DNA of 64,000 nt from Hyphomicrobium sp. (lineage in GTDB: Bacteria > Pseudomonadota > Alphaproteobacteria > Rhizobiales > Hyphomicrobiaceae), in contig RXJH01000001.1 of the NCBI GenBank assembly GCA_003987725.1, forward strand, positions 186,001-250,000, in the 5' to 3' direction. The translations under genes and the position numbers were made by a program. Position 1 is the stretch's first letter. The number at the start of each line of letters is the position of its first letter. A model generated the notes under the pieces. The model saw only the letters and a program-made list of their open reading frames with translations, did not search any database and was not told the DNA's origin. Positions 8,347 through 16,291 of the stretch are shown here, one piece after another.

Positions 8347-8841
8347 TTCGGCACGCTCGCTCTTCGCTGAACGTTCGGTAATCGCGTACTGCAACGGCAG
8401 TGCGGTCGTGTACTTGATCTGCTCCATTGCAAAGGCCGACGAGACCTTGGCGATATCGATGCGCGAGATGAGCTTTTTGTAGAAGACATCGTAGGCGGCG
8501 ATGTCAGGGACCGCGACGCGGAGCAGATAGTCGATGTCCCCAGACATACGATAGAATTCGACGACCTCCGGAAACTCGGCGACAGCGGCGTGGAATTTCT
8601 CGAGCCACGCTAGCGAGTGTTTGTCGGTCTTGATCGACACGAACACCATGACGCCGGCATTCACCTGCTGGGCATCCAGGATCGCGACGCGGCGCTGTAT
8701 GACACCGGATTCCTCGAGCTTCTGAACACGGCGCCAGCATGGCGTTGTCGATAGCCCGACCTCCTTGCCAATATCGGCCACGGGGCGGGTGCAATCCTGC
8801 TGCAGAATGCGCAGGATCTTCACATCCATTTCGTCCAACAT
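8341..8841 (-). CDS. Lrp/AsnC-family transcriptional regulator
   Basis: A 166-residue regulator with an N-terminal winged helix-turn-helix (about residues 4-60; LSTTPCWRRVQKLEESGVI is the recognition region) and a C-terminal RAM/AsnC ligand-binding domain (about 65-150, with GDIDYLLRV). Family members sense amino acids or related metabolites and usually control a neighbouring gene and themselves. Here the divergent neighbour is the DUF442 protein at 9032, across a 190-base AT-rich gap with a good promoter and a palindromic site. The C-terminal tail (ITERSAKSERAEV) is polar. The ligand is unknown. Confidence 0.92.
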   Translation of the reverse strand: MLDEMDVKILRILQQDCTRPVADIGKEVGLSTTPCWRRVQKLEESGVIQRRVAILDAQQVNAGVMVFVSIKTDKHSLAWLEKFHAAVAEFPEVVEFYRMSGDIDYLLRVAVPDIAAYDVFYKKLISRIDIAKVSSAFAMEQIKYTTALPLQYAITERSAKSERAEV

Positions 8842-8890
8842 TCGTCCGCCCTCTAATCCAGGAACATGTTTTTGTTCAATCTGCGATTTT

Positions 8891-8922
8891 GAAATTAATA
8901 TTTTCTAATTCCGCAGTGTCAA
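8891..8922 (-). promoter_or_regulatory. Promoter and possible autoregulatory site of the Lrp-family gene
   Basis: Reading leftward, TTGACA (8922-8917) and TATTAA (8900-8895) are separated by 16 bases, close to the housekeeping consensus. The -10 region overlaps an AT-rich imperfect palindrome, GAAATTAATATTTTC (8891-8905), of the 15-base size typical of Lrp sites. That would place the repressor over its own promoter; this last point is inference. Confidence 0.55.
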
Positions 8923-9031
8923 CGATGATGTTAGTATTTTTTTTCGTTCTTGCGACAGTTTCCCTTGAACCGGCCCGCTCCCTAACGCATGTAACTGGGT
9001 CTCAACAACAATCAGTCGCCGGATCATCAAG

Positions 9032-9586
9032 ATGCCTCCCATCAGGCCCATTTCCGACAGAGTGTACATTAGCGGCTGGCTGGGCAAAGACGACTTCACA
9101 AACGTGAAGGCGCTCGGCTTTCAGAAGGTCGTCAATTTCCGTCCGGACAATGAAGCGCAAGATCAGATACCGAGCACCGAGGCGGAGGCCGCCGCCCGCG
9201 ACGCCGGTCTGGAGTATACGCACATTCCCGTAACGCGGCAGAACCTCTTCACGGACGACGTGGTCGGCAAGGCCGCGCAGGAATTCGCATCAGGAGAACG
9301 GACGCTCGCCTATTGTGCGTCCGGTCAGCGCGCAGCGATCGTCTGGGCGGCGGCAACAGTGCGATCTCATCCGGTTGACGAGGTGCTTTCCTCGGCCGGC
9401 GGCTGCGGCTTCGACCTGCGGCTCGTACGCGACGATCTCGAGGCGCAGGCGGTTCGCGCGCGGCAGTCGCCCGGCTTTTGGGACGGCCGCAATTCCGCCA
9501 GCGTGAACGACCGTCAGGCCTTCGCGCTCGGCCGCGCTGAAACCTCGCCATACCAACGCAGGACGTTGCTCAAGCCTTCGGGTTGA
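9032..9586 (+). CDS. DUF442 / beta-lactamase-hydrolase-like protein (phosphatase-fold)
   Basis: A 184-residue protein of the TIGR01244/DUF442 family. Residues about 5-110 carry the family domain, starting with the VYISGWLGKDD..ALGFQKVVNFRPD pattern and holding the active-site-like loop YCASGQRA (Cys about 98, Arg about 103), which resembles the phosphate loop of tyrosine phosphatases. Relatives are found alone or fused to persulfide dioxygenase (Blh-type) proteins in sulfide detoxification. No dioxygenase is fused here. The tail after about residue 130 is not recognised, and its coding region overlaps the convergent GST gene by 73 bases. The function is uncertain; the fold assignment is reasonable. 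Confidence 0.75.
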   Translation: MPPIRPISDRVYISGWLGKDDFTNVKALGFQKVVNFRPDNEAQDQIPSTEAEAAARDAGLEYTHIPVTRQNLFTDDVVGKAAQEFASGERTLAYCASGQRAAIVWAAATVRSHPVDEVLSSAGGCGFDLRLVRDDLEAQAVRARQSPGFWDGRNSASVNDRQAFALGRAETSPYQRRTLLKPSG

Positions 9587-10125
9587 CCGAGGCGCGCAGG
9601 CTTCATGAAATCGATGGCGACGAGAGCGGTAATGTCGGCAATGGAATAATTTTCGCCAGCGATAAACGCGCTTTCCGCTAAACGCGCATCGATCAGCTTC
9701 AATTCGTGCGCGACCTTTTCCTTGTTGGCTTCGCCCCACGCTGCGATTTGCGGGACTTCGAGATGCGCCATTTTCGGGTGCAAATGGCGGAAAACGGCGA
9801 ACACCGCATTAAAGAGCCCGATCTCGATGCGCCGGTTCCACATCTCGACCTCGGCCTTGCCGACAGCCCCTTGGCCGAACAACGCGGGCTCGGGCGAAAC
9901 CTCTTCGAAATAACGGCAGATGGCGACCGTCTCGGAGATCACGCGGCCGTCATCGAGAATTAAAACCGGCACGCGAGCCCAGGGATTGAGCTTCGCGAAG
10001 TCGCCGGTCTTCAGGTCATCGACCATCATGTTCAGCTCTTCGCGTGGAACGTCGATGCCTTTCTCGGCGAGGAAGATGTTGACCCGTCGCGGGCTTGGGG
10101 CTGCATGCGTTTCGATGATCCGCAA
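9514..10125 (-). CDS. Glutathione S-transferase family protein
   Basis: A 203-residue cytosolic-type GST. The N-terminal thioredoxin-like domain (about 1-80) contains the cis-proline loop ARVPVLILDDG and the SETVAICRYFEE glutathione-binding turn. The C-terminal helical domain (about 90-195) contains YSIADITALVAIDF, the usual N-capping box. I chose the TTG at 10125 because GGGAG stands 7 bases upstream and it gives the natural start of the first strand (RIIETHAAPSPRR). It follows the thermonuclease gene by 11 bases on the same strand, so the two are probably co-transcribed. The substrate is unknown. Confidence 0.9.
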   Translation of the reverse strand: MRIIETHAAPSPRRVNIFLAEKGIDVPREELNMMVDDLKTGDFAKLNPWARVPVLILDDGRVISETVAICRYFEEVSPEPALFGQGAVGKAEVEMWNRRIEIGLFNAVFAVFRHLHPKMAHLEVPQIAAWGEANKEKVAHELKLIDARLAESAFIAGENYSIADITALVAIDFMKPARLGQPEGLSNVLRWYGEVSARPSAKA

Positions 10126-10136
10126 ATCTTGTCTCC

Positions 10137-10718
10137 CTATTTGGTTTTGTTCTCAGCGCGCCATTTGTCTGGCCGGTCGAATTCGCCTGCCCACAGGCCA
10201 CGCCGGGCAGATCGCGCGGCGGCTTCCTCTGCATCATAAGCGCCGTACGCGACCGCCATGCCGATCGCTACCATACCGGCATTGAGATCGCGGCCGCCGG
10301 CCGTGCAGCGGGCAAGCAGCCGGCCGTAGACATCTCTCTGGGTGACGTCGCAGGTGACGGTCTCGCCGCCGATAGCGCGAACCAGGGCGAGGTAAGCGTC
10401 TTCGCCACACTTCCAGACCTCGCCGCCGCGCAAACACGTCTGGCGGCCTTCCGGCGCATCTATTCCTTGAAGCCGGACCTCGTTTCCATCCACCCACAGG
10501 CTGTCGCCGTCAATCGAGCGGGCGAGCCCGGTAACTCGGGGCGGAAATGGGTCATACTGGCCTTGAGGCAAGCGCCAATGGTCGCGGCCGGCGAAAATGG
10601 CCGTTGCAGCGACAATTAACGTCAGCGCGAGCCTTACATAGGGCCCCCAGCGTGCTAAATGGCCGTTTATGCGGCGCGCCGACACCGCAGTCCGCCGCTT
10701 GGGCGGGTTGGGTTGCAT
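10137..10718 (-). CDS. Membrane-anchored thermonuclease (SNase-like) domain protein
   Basis: A 193-residue protein with a short cytoplasmic arm, one transmembrane or signal segment (about 27-44, VRLALTLIVAATAIF) and a staphylococcal-nuclease-like domain (about 60-185). Catalytic-type residues are in place: Arg of EVRLQGIDAPEG, Asp and Glu of the same motif, and Arg of RDVYGRLLARC. Four cysteines in the domain may be paired. It would degrade nucleic acid in the periplasm or at the cell surface. It starts 123 bases from the divergent histidine-kinase gene. Confidence 0.86.
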   Translation of the reverse strand: MQPNPPKRRTAVSARRINGHLARWGPYVRLALTLIVAATAIFAGRDHWRLPQGQYDPFPPRVTGLARSIDGDSLWVDGNEVRLQGIDAPEGRQTCLRGGEVWKCGEDAYLALVRAIGGETVTCDVTQRDVYGRLLARCTAGGRDLNAGMVAIGMAVAYGAYDAEEAAARSARRGLWAGEFDRPDKWRAENKTK

Positions 10719-10741
10719 TGCAGACCCTCAACCAATCCGCG

Positions 10742-10754
10742 AGACTTTAAGTCT
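10742..10754. promoter_or_regulatory. Short palindrome in the nuclease/kinase intergenic region
   Basis: AGACTT-T-AAGTCT is a perfect inverted repeat between divergent genes. It overlaps TTAA-N8-TTAAC (747-763), one base longer than the CtrA spacing TTAA-N7-TTAA. Either could be an operator; neither is proven. Confidence 0.3.
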
Positions 10755-10840
10755 TGCTTTAACAAATTGACGCCAATTTACCGGTGCCGCCCGGGTTTCG
10801 CCAACTCGTGCCAATTCATCTAAAGGACGCAACGCGCGGT

Positions 10841-12475
10841 ATGGACGATAACGCCTACAGCGTCGAGCCGGCAGCTGAACAGCCAGCACGTCCGGCCGGA
10901 CGAGGCCGTTCTCGGGATGAGCTCAAATCATTCCGGGAGAGGCTGACGCACGGCACCGTTCATAAGCCCGAGTTCGAATACGAACTGCTCGTGATGTTCG
11001 CGCGCAACGAGACCAGCGCGCCCTTCGCGATGCCGGCGCTTTGCTTCATCTTCTACATCACGTCGATGTTCTGGGCGTCGTTCACCGAGGCGACGACATG
11101 GATCGCCATCGTCTCGATTTCTCGCGTCTACATGCTCGATCAATGCCGGCGGCTGCTTTCCATTCCCCGGACCGAAGTCAACGTCGGCCAGTGGCGGCGC
11201 CATTTCACCCGGATCGAACTCGTCAACGGTTTCGCGCTCGCGGCGTTCGCGCTCATCGGCATTTCGATCAACAACCCCAACGGCGTTTCGCCTGCGACGT
11301 TTTCCTCGCACGTCTTCATATTTGCGACGCTGATGGTTGTGCTCGCGATCCGGATGACGTTCGCCTCGACGCTCCCTCGCCTCTTCCTCGCCGGTACGGT
11401 GCCCATGACCGTTGCCGTTGCCGGCCGTCTCTTCACCCTCGGCGATCCCTTCTATTTCGCGCTCGCTTCTATGGCGATCGGAATTCACGTCTTCTTCGTC
11501 TATCTCGCGCGCGGATTGCACTCGACCGCTCTGGCGATGGTCGAATTCCGCGCGGAGAAGGACAGCCTGATCTCCGAACTCGAAGAGGCCGGCGCCATTT
11601 CGGACGAAGCGCGGCGCCGCGCGGAAGCCGCCAATAAGGCGAAATCGCGCTTTCTCGCGACGATGAGCCATGAGCTCCGCACGCCGCTCAACGCGATCAT
11701 GGGTTTTTCGGAGGTCATGGAAAAGGAGCTGCTCGGACCGATCGGCAGCGACATCTATCGCGATTATGCGCGCAGCATTTATCAGAGCGGCGACCACCTG
11801 CTCTGCATCATCAATGAAATTCTCGATCTCTCACGCATCGAAGCGGGCCGTTACGATTTGCATGAAGAGACGATGCGTCTGACGGACATTGCCGAAGATT
11901 GCCAACGCCTCGTCAAGATCAAGGCCGATGCGAAAGCTCTGACCATCGTCGAGGATTTTGCTCCAGATTTACCGCATGTGTGGGCCGATCCCAGGGCGCT
12001 CCGCCAGATCTGCCTCAACCTGCTTTCCAATGCCTTGAAGTTCACGCCGAAGGGCGGCCGCATCACGCTGATCGTCGGCCACACTCAGGACGGCGGGCAA
12101 TTCATGACGGTCGCAGACACGGGGCCTGGAATTCCGAAGGACGAGATTCCGCGTGTGCTCCAGGCTTTCGGCCAGGGTTCGCTCGCACATGAAACAGCCG
12201 AGGGCGGCACCGGCCTCGGGCTTCCGATCGTCCAAAACCTCATCCACTTGCATGGCGGCACATTCGACCTGCAGTCAGAACTGCGGAAGGGCACGGAAGT
12301 GACCGTCATGCTTCCGCCCCAGCGCGTTCTACACGCAATCGCACCGCTGCAGCCGCTCGGCCAGGAACGTCATCGCGATCCCGCGCCGCGTCCGGCGCGG
12401 CAACCGCGCATGCGTTCTGCTTCAACATTTGCGCCAGAAACTGTGGCCTACAAGGTCGCAGGCGAGGCGCGATAG
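10841..12475 (+). CDS. Membrane histidine kinase, DivJ/PleC-like
   Basis: A 544-residue sensor kinase. Several transmembrane helices fill about residues 55-235, with no obvious periplasmic sensor domain. A linker coiled coil (about 238-270) leads to HisKA with the H-box SHELRTPLNAIMGFSEVM (about 275-295), then a complete HATPase: N-box NLLSNALKFTPKGG, G1 DTGPGIP and G2 GGTGLGLPIV. The GFSEVMEKELLGPIGSDIYRDYA pattern after the H-box is typical of DivJ/PleC/PdhS kinases of the alphaproteobacterial cell-cycle network. The proline-rich tail (about 500-544) is not conserved. The ATG at 10841 is chosen on family length; an AAAGGA lies 14 bases before it. The likely partner (a DivK/PleD-type receiver) is not in this window. 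Confidence 0.88.
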   Translation: MDDNAYSVEPAAEQPARPAGRGRSRDELKSFRERLTHGTVHKPEFEYELLVMFARNETSAPFAMPALCFIFYITSMFWASFTEATTWIAIVSISRVYMLDQCRRLLSIPRTEVNVGQWRRHFTRIELVNGFALAAFALIGISINNPNGVSPATFSSHVFIFATLMVVLAIRMTFASTLPRLFLAGTVPMTVAVAGRLFTLGDPFYFALASMAIGIHVFFVYLARGLHSTALAMVEFRAEKDSLISELEEAGAISDEARRRAEAANKAKSRFLATMSHELRTPLNAIMGFSEVMEKELLGPIGSDIYRDYARSIYQSGDHLLCIINEILDLSRIEAGRYDLHEETMRLTDIAEDCQRLVKIKADAKALTIVEDFAPDLPHVWADPRALRQICLNLLSNALKFTPKGGRITLIVGHTQDGGQFMTVADTGPGIPKDEIPRVLQAFGQGSLAHETAEGGTGLGLPIVQNLIHLHGGTFDLQSELRKGTEVTVMLPPQRVLHAIAPLQPLGQERHRDPAPRPARQPRMRSASTFAPETVAYKVAGEAR

Positions 12476-12496
12476 TCCATTGCTATTCGGGGTCCG

Positions 12497-13189
12497 ATGC
12501 TCGGCTTTCTGCTAACGGTCATTTTGGGACTTGGCGCGCTGCTCGCCGCGACGGTGTTTGGCGGCCTGAAACTGGACTCCGTTCCCGACCTGCCTGTTGC
12601 GGCAACAGTGATCGCTATTCTCGTCGCGCTCTACATGGCGACGTTGCTCAATCACAGGGGTGACCGCCGGCTTGCCTTGTGGCCGACTCTTGCTGCGTGC
12701 TTGTCCGGCGCGATTCTTGTCGCCGGAGCTTACAATAAGAGCGGGCCGTTCTCGTTGACGGATCTCATGCCGAGCGCAAAGAGCAGCGTGGATGCAGCCC
12801 CAGCGCGGCGCGATATGTCTGCTTCGGTGCGCATCCGTCAGAACGACGACGGTACGTTTCTCGCCAACTCCGAGGTCAATGGACAACCGATGACCGTGCG
12901 GATCGATACTGGCTCCGCGACGGTCGTTCTCCGGCAATCCGACGCCGAGAAGGCCGGCATCGACGTCAGCCATCTCACTTTCGATACGCCGCTTAAGACA
13001 GCGAACGGAACGAACTATCTTGCTCCGGTTCGGCTGAAGTCGGTACGCGTTGGACCATTGGCGATCGACGACGTCGAAGGCCTCGTCGCGCGGCCCGGAA
13101 CTCTTAACGAAAACCTGCTCGGTACGAGTTTCTTAAGACGTTTGGCGTCTTATCAAGTCACCGGCAATTTTGCGACGCTTCGGCAATAG
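12497..13189 (+). CDS. Retropepsin-like aspartic protease (TIGR02281 family), first of a pair
   Basis: A 230-residue membrane protein. Two or three hydrophobic segments cover residues 1-90, then a single retropepsin-like domain (about 110-230) with the active-site motif RIDTGSATVVL (Asp about 137). Members of this family are membrane-anchored single-domain aspartic proteases of alphaproteobacteria and probably dimerise to form the active site. The second copy follows 46 bases later on the same strand; the two differ clearly in sequence, so the duplication is old. The substrate is unknown. It begins 21 bases after the kinase gene and may be co-transcribed with it. Confidence 0.82.
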   Translation: MLGFLLTVILGLGALLAATVFGGLKLDSVPDLPVAATVIAILVALYMATLLNHRGDRRLALWPTLAACLSGAILVAGAYNKSGPFSLTDLMPSAKSSVDAAPARRDMSASVRIRQNDDGTFLANSEVNGQPMTVRIDTGSATVVLRQSDAEKAGIDVSHLTFDTPLKTANGTNYLAPVRLKSVRVGPLAIDDVEGLVARPGTLNENLLGTSFLRRLASYQVTGNFATLRQ

Positions 13190-13235
13190 TACGCCGATCA
13201 CGGTTTGCACTGCTCTCTTGGAAAGGGCGTCCGGA

Positions 13236-13811
13236 ATGTCATCGGCAACGGTCAGTTTGTTCGGATCCTTCGCGCTTGCGGCGGTAGGGGCCGCTGGTCT
13301 TGCATATACGTTGACACATCCGGGCGTTCTTGCCGGTTTTGTTGAACGCGCAAAAGCGACATCCGGCCTTACGCAGCAAGCGTCTCTAGGACAAACCAAC
13401 GGCGCTCTCACCAGCACGGAAGAAGCTCCACGTCGACAATCCGGCGTCGTAACCCTGCCCGCTGGTGACTATGGTCATTTCCAGGCTGAGGCCGACATCA
13501 ACGGACGCGATATCGGTGTGATGGTCGACACCGGGGCATCCCTCGTCGCGCTCACCTACGAAGATGCGCGCCGGGCAGGAATTTCGGTAATGCCCTCCGA
13601 TTTCACGCATACGGCCCAGACTGCGAACGGCATCGCCCGAGTTGCGCCTGTCACAATTCAACGCATCAGCATCGGCGATATTACCGTTCGAAACGTTGCA
13701 GGCGTCGTATCGGAGCGCGGCGCTTCCGAGCGGACACTGCTTGGAATGTCGTTCCTGGGGCGGCTTTCCCGTGTCGAAATGCGCGGTGGCACCCTCGTGC
13801 TGCAAGAGTAA
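13236..13811 (+). CDS. Retropepsin-like aspartic protease (TIGR02281 family), second of a pair
   Basis: A 191-residue relative of the preceding gene, with one N-terminal membrane anchor (about residues 5-28) instead of several, a short linker, then the protease domain (about 70-191). The active-site motif is MVDTGASLVAL, the canonical DTGA form. The C-terminal LLGMSFLGRLSR matches LLGTSFLRRLAS of the first copy, which is the conserved ILGMSFL signature of the family. The ATG at 13236 has GGAAAGG about 9 bases upstream. The pair could form a heterodimer; that is inference. Confidence 0.83.
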   Translation: MSSATVSLFGSFALAAVGAAGLAYTLTHPGVLAGFVERAKATSGLTQQASLGQTNGALTSTEEAPRRQSGVVTLPAGDYGHFQAEADINGRDIGVMVDTGASLVALTYEDARRAGISVMPSDFTHTAQTANGIARVAPVTIQRISIGDITVRNVAGVVSERGASERTLLGMSFLGRLSRVEMRGGTLVLQE

Positions 13812-13940
13812 CTATCCGCAACCACCCCTCCACTATTCCACTATTCCGCCCATAACATTGCTGATAGAGCGCACCCCGGAACCCCGCCCTGGCATCAGCG
13901 CGTTAGGTTCCCCGAATGAATCCTGTTCGAGGAGAGGCAT

Positions 13941-15446
13941 ATGTTGCCGAAGCCACGCACCGACCTGAAGCCGAATACCGCCGACTTTGAGCGCTTCCCG
14001 CTCGTCAAGCCGACCGGCTTCCGCGAATACGATGCGCGTTGGCTCTACCCGCAAGAAATCAACCTCATGGGCCTCAACGCCGTGGGCCTCGGCATGGCCA
14101 CGCTCTTTGCCCGGCGCGGCGTTCCGAAGCGTCTCGTGGTCGGGCATGACTACCGGTCGTATTCCGCCGCCGTTAAGCAGGCGCTGATGACGGGTCTTCT
14201 GGCCGGAGGCTGTGAAGTTCACGACATCGGACTCGCACTTTCGCCGATGGCCTACTTCGCGCAGTTCGAACTCGGCGTCGAAGGCGTTGCGATGGTGACG
14301 GCGAGTCACAACGACAACGGCTGGACCGGCATCAAGATGGGATTGTCGCGGCCGTTGACGTTTGGGCCCGACGACATGTCCGAGCTGAAGTCGATCGTTC
14401 TCAACGGCGAGTATCAGGAAGGATCGGGCGGCAAGTATATTTTCGTTCCCGACCTCGAAGCGCGTTACATCAAGGCGCTGACCAACCGGCCGAAGTTCAA
14501 GCGCCGCCTCAAGGTCGTCGCGGCAAGCGGCAACGGCACGGCGGGCGCATTCGCGCCGAAGGTTCTCGAAGCACTTGGCTGCGAAGTCATACCTCTCAAT
14601 GCCGACCTCGACTACACGTTCCCGAACCACAATCCCAATCCCGAAGACATGAAGATGCTTCATGCAGTTTCGGCAAAGGTGCTCGAAACCGGCGCGGATG
14701 TCGGTCTCGCATTCGACGGCGACGGCGATCGTTGCGGCGTTGTCGCCAACGACGGGCATGAGATCTTCGCGGACAAGGTCGGCGTGATGCTCGCTCGCGA
14801 TCTTTCTGCGATCTATCCGAACGCAAAATTCGTCGTCGACGTGAAATCAACGGGATTGTTCTCGACCGACCCGGTGCTGCTCGCGAACGGCGCGACGACA
14901 AGCTACTGGAAAACGGGCCACAGCTACATCAAGCGCTACAACTTCGAGCACAAAACGCTTGTAGGCTTCGAGAAGTCCGGCCACTTCTTCTTCAACGAAC
15001 CGCTCGGCCGCGGCTACGACGACGGTCTGGTATCGGCCATCGCCGTTTGCGACATGCTCGACCGCAGCCCCGGAAAGACGGTTGCGGATCTTCGCGATGC
15101 GCTGCCCAAGACCTATGGCTCGCCGACGATGTCGCCGCATTGCGACGACGAGAAGAAGTACAACGTCGTCGATCGCGTGACCGAGCACTACAAGCGTCAG
15201 CAGGAGACGGGCGGCCGCGTCGCCGGTCAGGCGATCCGCGATCTCATTACGGTCAATGGCGTGCGCGTGATGCTCGAAGATGGGACCTGGGGCCTCGTCC
15301 GCGCATCGTCGAACAAGCCGGAGCTGGTGGTCGTCGTCGAAAGCCCGACGTCGGAAGCGAACATGAAGGCGATCTTCAAGGACATCGACCAACAGCTCGC
15401 GCGCTTTCCCGAGGTTGGCGAGTACAATCAGAAGATCGCTGTTTAA
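13941..15446 (+). CDS. Phosphomannomutase/phosphoglucomutase
   Basis: It interconverts hexose 1- and 6-phosphates for cell-envelope sugars. It is an alpha-D-phosphohexomutase with all four key loops: the phosphoserine loop TASHNDNG (Ser122), the metal-binding DGDGDR, the sugar-recognition GFEKSGHFFFNEP, and the C-terminal phosphate-binding RASSNKPELVV. The length of 501 is slightly above the family's usual 460-480, with no obvious inserted domain. GAGGAG (13929-13934) lies 6 bases before the ATG. Mannose versus glucose specificity (AlgC-type dual use) cannot be settled from motifs. Confidence 0.93.
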   Translation: MLPKPRTDLKPNTADFERFPLVKPTGFREYDARWLYPQEINLMGLNAVGLGMATLFARRGVPKRLVVGHDYRSYSAAVKQALMTGLLAGGCEVHDIGLALSPMAYFAQFELGVEGVAMVTASHNDNGWTGIKMGLSRPLTFGPDDMSELKSIVLNGEYQEGSGGKYIFVPDLEARYIKALTNRPKFKRRLKVVAASGNGTAGAFAPKVLEALGCEVIPLNADLDYTFPNHNPNPEDMKMLHAVSAKVLETGADVGLAFDGDGDRCGVVANDGHEIFADKVGVMLARDLSAIYPNAKFVVDVKSTGLFSTDPVLLANGATTSYWKTGHSYIKRYNFEHKTLVGFEKSGHFFFNEPLGRGYDDGLVSAIAVCDMLDRSPGKTVADLRDALPKTYGSPTMSPHCDDEKKYNVVDRVTEHYKRQQETGGRVAGQAIRDLITVNGVRVMLEDGTWGLVRASSNKPELVVVVESPTSEANMKAIFKDIDQQLARFPEVGEYNQKIAV

Positions 15447-15461
15447 GGCTGGCGCCGGCGT

Positions 15462-16289
15462 CTAGTGCAGCAACGTCCAAAGGAAGCGCGCGACGACAGT
15501 CGTGATAAAGACAGCGAACGCAAGTTCCAGCTTACGTTTCGAGATGCCGTGCGCAACCTTCACGCCCAAGGGTGCCGTCAATACCGCCAGCGGGGCGATA
15601 ACGCATGCGCCGAGGTTGACATACCCGAGCGATAGCGGCGGCAGGTTCGGTTCGCCCCATCCAGAGATGATATATCCCGCGATGCCCGGAACGGCGATGA
15701 CTGTGCCGATGCCGGTCGCAGTTCCGACGGCTCGGAGTAGCGGCATTCCATAGAGCGTGAGAAGCGGAACGGTGAACGTCGCACCGCCGATCCCCATCAG
15801 CGTCGAGATGAGGCCGATGATCGCTGCTGCGCCCTCGAGCCCGGGCGGCCGAGGAAGCTTGTCGGCAATCCGCCAATCGTCCCTCCCGAGATACATCTTG
15901 GCCGCGAGTGCCGTGCCGAAAACGACCCAAATCCAGCGAAGCGCTTCGCTACTGGCGTAATGGGCAACGACGATACCGGCGATGACGCCCAAGACGATCC
16001 AAGGCGCCATGCGTCGCACGACATCGATTTCAACGGTGCCGCGCGCCCGGAATGCTGAAAAAGATCGAAACACAGTCGGTGCGATGACGGCGAGCGTCGT
16101 CCCGAGCGTTACGTGCATCCTGACGTCTTCGGAAACGCCTGCCGCTCCGAAGACCTCGTAAAGTACCGGCACGATGACACCACCGCCGCCGATCCCGAGC
16201 AGACCGGAAAGAAATCCCGCCAGTAGGCCGGCGCCCGCGAGCAGCGCCAGCAATGCGACCAAATATTCAGGCGAAATCGTTGCGTGCAT
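15462..16289 (-). CDS. TauE/SafE-family membrane transporter
   Basis: A 275-residue integral membrane protein with about eight helices in two related halves. The family repeats are visible as GFLSGLLGIGGGGVIVP (about 24-41) and LMGIGGATFTVPLL (second half). Members export sulfite, sulfoacetate and similar anions, or take up other organic acids; none of these is proven here. The start at 16289 lies 2 bases after the dusA stop, so translation is probably coupled. It is convergent with the phosphomannomutase gene. Confidence 0.88.
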   Translation of the reverse strand: MHATISPEYLVALLALLAGAGLLAGFLSGLLGIGGGGVIVPVLYEVFGAAGVSEDVRMHVTLGTTLAVIAPTVFRSFSAFRARGTVEIDVVRRMAPWIVLGVIAGIVVAHYASSEALRWIWVVFGTALAAKMYLGRDDWRIADKLPRPPGLEGAAAIIGLISTLMGIGGATFTVPLLTLYGMPLLRAVGTATGIGTVIAVPGIAGYIISGWGEPNLPPLSLGYVNLGACVIAPLAVLTAPLGVKVAHGISKRKLELAFAVFITTVVARFLWTLLH

Positions 16290-16291
16290 TC

